Source: Thiogranum sp. | GTDB taxonomy: Bacteria; Pseudomonadota; Gammaproteobacteria; DSM-19610 | Reading direction: 5' to 3' | Assembly: GCA_030148805.1 (NCBI GenBank) | Contig: JASBSS010000020.1 | Span: forward strand, 1 to 64,000 | Length of the DNA stretch: 64,000 bases | Part shown: positions 62,301 to 64,000 of the stretch, piece by piece | Numbering within the stretch: position 1 is the stretch's first letter | Layout: each line of letters begins with the position of its first letter | Program-made: the position numbers and the translations under genes | Notes under the pieces: model-generated | Databases searched by the model: none | What the model was told of the DNA's origin: nothing | The model's input: the letters and a program-made list of their open reading frames with translations, nothing else

Positions 62301-64000
62301 CGTTTCAGCTATGGATTCGAGGATTCGGGCAGTCCGCCGCCCTCGCCGCCGCCGCCAGGTCCGGTGCAGTCGGTCGAGTTGGGGAACGACCCGACTTCCG
62401 ACGCCGCGCGCGTGGATGGCTGGCGTTCCAACATGCTCGTCAATGAAAGCGATACCTACACCAATACCAGCGGAGCGCAACAGCAGGTCAGCATCGACAG
62501 CTTCTCGTTCTACGCCCGGCGCGTGGCCGATCCAGTCACGCCCTTCGTGGTGAGGGTGAACGGCGACAACAATTTCACCGTCGTGGCGATCGGCACTACA
62601 CGCGGCAATTACAGTGTCGGCGCCAACAGTGTGCCGTTCAGTTCCGCGGGGGCGGTTCAGATCAGCCTCGGTCCGGGTGAGGTGCTGGCGAGCGGCTTTC
62701 TCGATGCCAACGCCGATGGCAGCGGCGGTGGCAGTGGCTCGGTGATTCCCTGGGACAATGGCGGTGACGAGCTGTGGTATACCGGCGGCAAGGAAGGGAC
62801 CGACTCGGGCAGCGTCACCGTGGGTTCCGCGCCGCAGCCCGGGTCGAAGCTGTTGACCACGCTACAGCGTAATTACCGCTATCGGATCGGTCTGACAGCG
62901 GGCGGAAGTGGCGGTGAAGCGCCGGTATTGAGCGGTCTGAGCGTGAGCCCGTTGAATGCCTCGGTGGTGGTGGGGGAGAGCCAGGGATTCAGCGCCAACG
63001 GCCAGGATCAGTTCGGGGCCGGCTATGCGGCCACGGTGCTCTGGTCGGTCTCCGGCGGGGGCACGATCGCCACCGATGGGGTGTTCACGGCGACCGAGGC
63101 GGGCGGGCCGTTCACGGTGACGGCGACGGCGCTCGAGGATGCGGGCATCAGCGCGACGGCGGTGGTGAGCGTGACGCCGGCGTCGACGCCGACGGGGAAT
63201 CTGGCGTTGGGGCAACCGGTGTTCGCCTCCAGCCAGGAATCCGGGTCTCTGGGGCCGGCCAAGGCGGTCGACGGCAACGGGTCGACCCGTTGGGCCAGCG
63301 CGGCGGGGGTGGACCCCCAGTGGCTGTACGTGGATCTGGGGGCGGTGTATGCGGTCGACCGGGTGGTGCTGGACTGGGAGCGGGCTTACGGCAAGGCCTA
63401 CCAGATCCAGGTCTCGGACACGGCGAACGCCTGGGTGACGGTCTACAGCGAAAGCAACAGTGACGGCGGGATCGACGATATCGGCTTCAGCCCGGTGAAC
63501 GCGCGCTATGTGCGCATGCTGGGCACGGTTCGAGGGACCAAGTGGGGCTACTCCTTGTGGGAGATGGAGGTCCACGGCGGGAGTGGCGGCGGCGGAGGCG
63601 GAGGTGCCCCGAACGCCTCGCTGGGCAACGGGTCGTTCGAACTCGATCCGATCGCGTCGCGCTCGGTGGTCACGAGCCTGACCGACTGGACCGTGTCCTC
63701 GGGCGACGTGGCCTTGCTGCCGGCCTCGTTCTACGTCCCGCCGGAAGGCGCGCAGTCGTTGGACCTGAACGGCACCCAGGCGGGCACTATCGAGCAAACG
63801 GTGGGCGGACTCAAGCCCAGTACGCTCTACGCCCTGTTTTTGTCCTATGCCGACCAGTCGCGACGTGGGAGAACACCCGAGCTGGTCACCGCGGACATCC
63901 TCGTCAACGGGGCCAAGATTGGCGCTATTCGCACGACCGCCAATGCGCCCGCCTTCATCACCTGTAACGGGTTCAATTTCGTCAGTTCCCCCGGCGGTGT
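59358..64000 (+). CDS. Giant exported protein: sugar-dehydrogenase-like domain, CxxCH motifs, repeats, discoidin-like domain (partial)
   Basis: The frame is open from ATG 59358 (after a GAGGGG site) to the window edge, at least 1547 residues. Order: signal peptide (WSFVLVIVGGVFAGHGSGV); PQQ-type glucose/sorbosone dehydrogenase domain (about 45-460, EGGLSGLAFHPEFG, LFFGSDGFLYIPVGDEGN); a region resembling the HNE_0200 family with CLRCH (619-623) and CSYCH (700-704); two copies of a module sharing NESDTYTN (starts about 814 and 1029); an Ig-like stretch; a discoidin-like domain (about 1281-1404); then SFELDPIAS, resembling choice-of-anchor C domains that precede PEP-CTERM tails. It may oxidise sugars at the cell surface. 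The C-terminus is outside the window. Confidence 0.82.
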   Translation, partial: MIGKTGRCSLWSFVLVIVGGVFAGHGSGVEAAPGLSTAQPIAAYLNGAFPNSTPGASPDATWATQNAFPNLTFVEPVRIVEHPTLNKLVIVSKDGQVNLIDDDPAATTKSLFLDLRGKVRTPTVGEGGLSGLAFHPEFGLASSPNRGYVYVWYRAPSGGSSDGYQRLSRFSVPDGQNSVDPGSEFILIQQYDRSANHVGGDLFFGSDGFLYIPVGDEGNCCDRSLSTQRLDLGLFSGLLRIDVDQDPSRSHPIRRQPLNPAPPPSGSQGSFTQGYYIPDDNPFVDPSGANLEEFFALGLRHPWVVSRDPDTGDLWTGDVGEFAREEVNRIFKGANHQWAYKEGSLAGKIPQPGVVIGTEAPPIWEYDHTVGHAIIGAGVYRGSRFPELFGKYLFSDFTGGQLWTLAVPAAGGAAQVEQIAQIPSGFPNGINAYRLTDDGRILLAKTSGGLDPGGTLLELTRGGAVTAQPPSLLSQTGAFQNLATLEPAAGCLPYDLNVPFWSDAALKSRWMCIPNDSTHDTPQEQIQFSENGDWQFPVGAVLIKHFEMSVDEQNPGETRRLETRFLVHASDGYYGVTYKWRADGSDADLLYEGLDEAVQIQTLSGTRTQSWRYPSRNECLRCHTNNAGGVLGPKTRQLNRDLLYPSTGIDANQLETLNSLGIFSPPLDVADIPGFLTSAAGDDTSAGLAARARSYLDANCSYCHRPGGVRANFDARLTTPLANQGLVYGELLDSFGIAGEAVVVPESPGRSILHHRLSLPSDQNGMPPLAKNRVDTKGVQLIADWINSLGGFSVGNTTGGAPFVDSHNPSLFINESDTYTNNDGEAVPLKLVEFSFYANKAGNPITPLVVRVDGDNDFTVLAIGTTRTQSEYSPGANSFPFQDFTDRFITLQPGETIATGFLDSFPDGSGWGKGTVIPAVNSSSEDEIWALLPSPLILASNGFIAGRDTPRVVEGESPRVTNNGKALTEYTNLKRSYQFAIRFSYGFEDSGSPPPSPPPPGPVQSVELGNDPTSDAARVDGWRSNMLVNESDTYTNTSGAQQQVSIDSFSFYARRVADPVTPFVVRVNGDNNFTVVAIGTTRGNYSVGANSVPFSSAGAVQISLGPGEVLASGFLDANADGSGGGSGSVIPWDNGGDELWYTGGKEGTDSGSVTVGSAPQPGSKLLTTLQRNYRYRIGLTAGGSGGEAPVLSGLSVSPLNASVVVGESQGFSANGQDQFGAGYAATVLWSVSGGGTIATDGVFTATEAGGPFTVTATALEDAGISATAVVSVTPASTPTGNLALGQPVFASSQESGSLGPAKAVDGNGSTRWASAAGVDPQWLYVDLGAVYAVDRVVLDWERAYGKAYQIQVSDTANAWVTVYSESNSDGGIDDIGFSPVNARYVRMLGTVRGTKWGYSLWEMEVHGGSGGGGGGGAPNASLGNGSFELDPIASRSVVTSLTDWTVSSGDVALLPASFYVPPEGAQSLDLNGTQAGTIEQTVGGLKPSTLYALFLSYADQSRRGRTPELVTADILVNGAKIGAIRTTANAPAFITCNGFNFVSSPGG

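Overview
The window looks like a chromosomal segment of a gammaproteobacterium. The evidence is gene order and family: a pheT-ihfA-MerR end followed by tRNA-Pro, GacA/UvrY-type regulators ahead of uvrC-pgsA and a tRNA-Gly/Cys/Leu cluster, and dusA, pepN and trxC. Sulfur-handling genes, multiheme cytochromes, EpsL/E/F/G-type exopolysaccharide genes and several sulfotransferases suggest a sulfur-metabolising, biofilm-forming, possibly saline-water bacterium. That lifestyle is inference; no species is assigned.

Layout. 1-2659: end of pheT, ihfA, a MerR-family gene, tRNA-Pro and a BON-MscS channel. 3206-6284: a sulfur-carrier cluster (two TusA-like proteins around a YeeE/YedE permease, a DsrE-like protein, two further tiny proteins). 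6392-15295: a compact locus encoding a rhodanese-like lipoprotein, a pentaheme cytochrome, a small Cys-x-Cys exported protein, a triheme cytochrome, an outer-membrane porin, a histidine kinase, an NtrC-type sigma-54 activator and a PA14-like periplasmic protein. Two good -24/-12 (sigma-54) promoters lie inside this locus, so the activator probably controls it. The combination resembles the porin/rhodanese/cytochrome 'ext' loci of Geobacter and is the best candidate for an undescribed system, perhaps moving electrons or sulfur/selenium oxyanions across the outer membrane.

15315-23799: a LysR remnant, aroG, galE, a membrane-anchored glutamate-synthase-like protein, dusA, trxC and pepN. 24024-27288: a complete acyl-homoserine-lactone quorum-sensing island (LuxR-type, lux box, LuxI-type, a small protein, a degenerate GGDEF-EAL protein). 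27371-34869: a Bax-inhibitor-1 family protein, tRNA-Ser, two GacA/UvrY-like regulators that have both lost the phosphoacceptor aspartate, a thioredoxin-NHL protein, a type-5 uracil-DNA glycosylase, uvrC, pgsA and three tRNAs.

34870-64000: a large surface-polysaccharide region. It opens with a sigma-54 promoter ahead of a secreted protein with a PEP-CTERM-like tail. Then come a WecA-like initiating transferase, CDP-deoxysugar genes, a Wzm/Wzt exporter whose two genes face each other, glycosyltransferases, and an Eps (Wzx/Wzy-like) module: epsL, two glycosyltransferases, epsE, epsF, epsG and a polymerase candidate. Four sulfotransferase-like genes are scattered through it, suggesting a sulfated glycan. 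The window ends inside a giant exported protein combining a PQQ-type sugar dehydrogenase domain, two CxxCH motifs, a duplicated module, a discoidin-like domain and a 'choice-of-anchor'-like domain.
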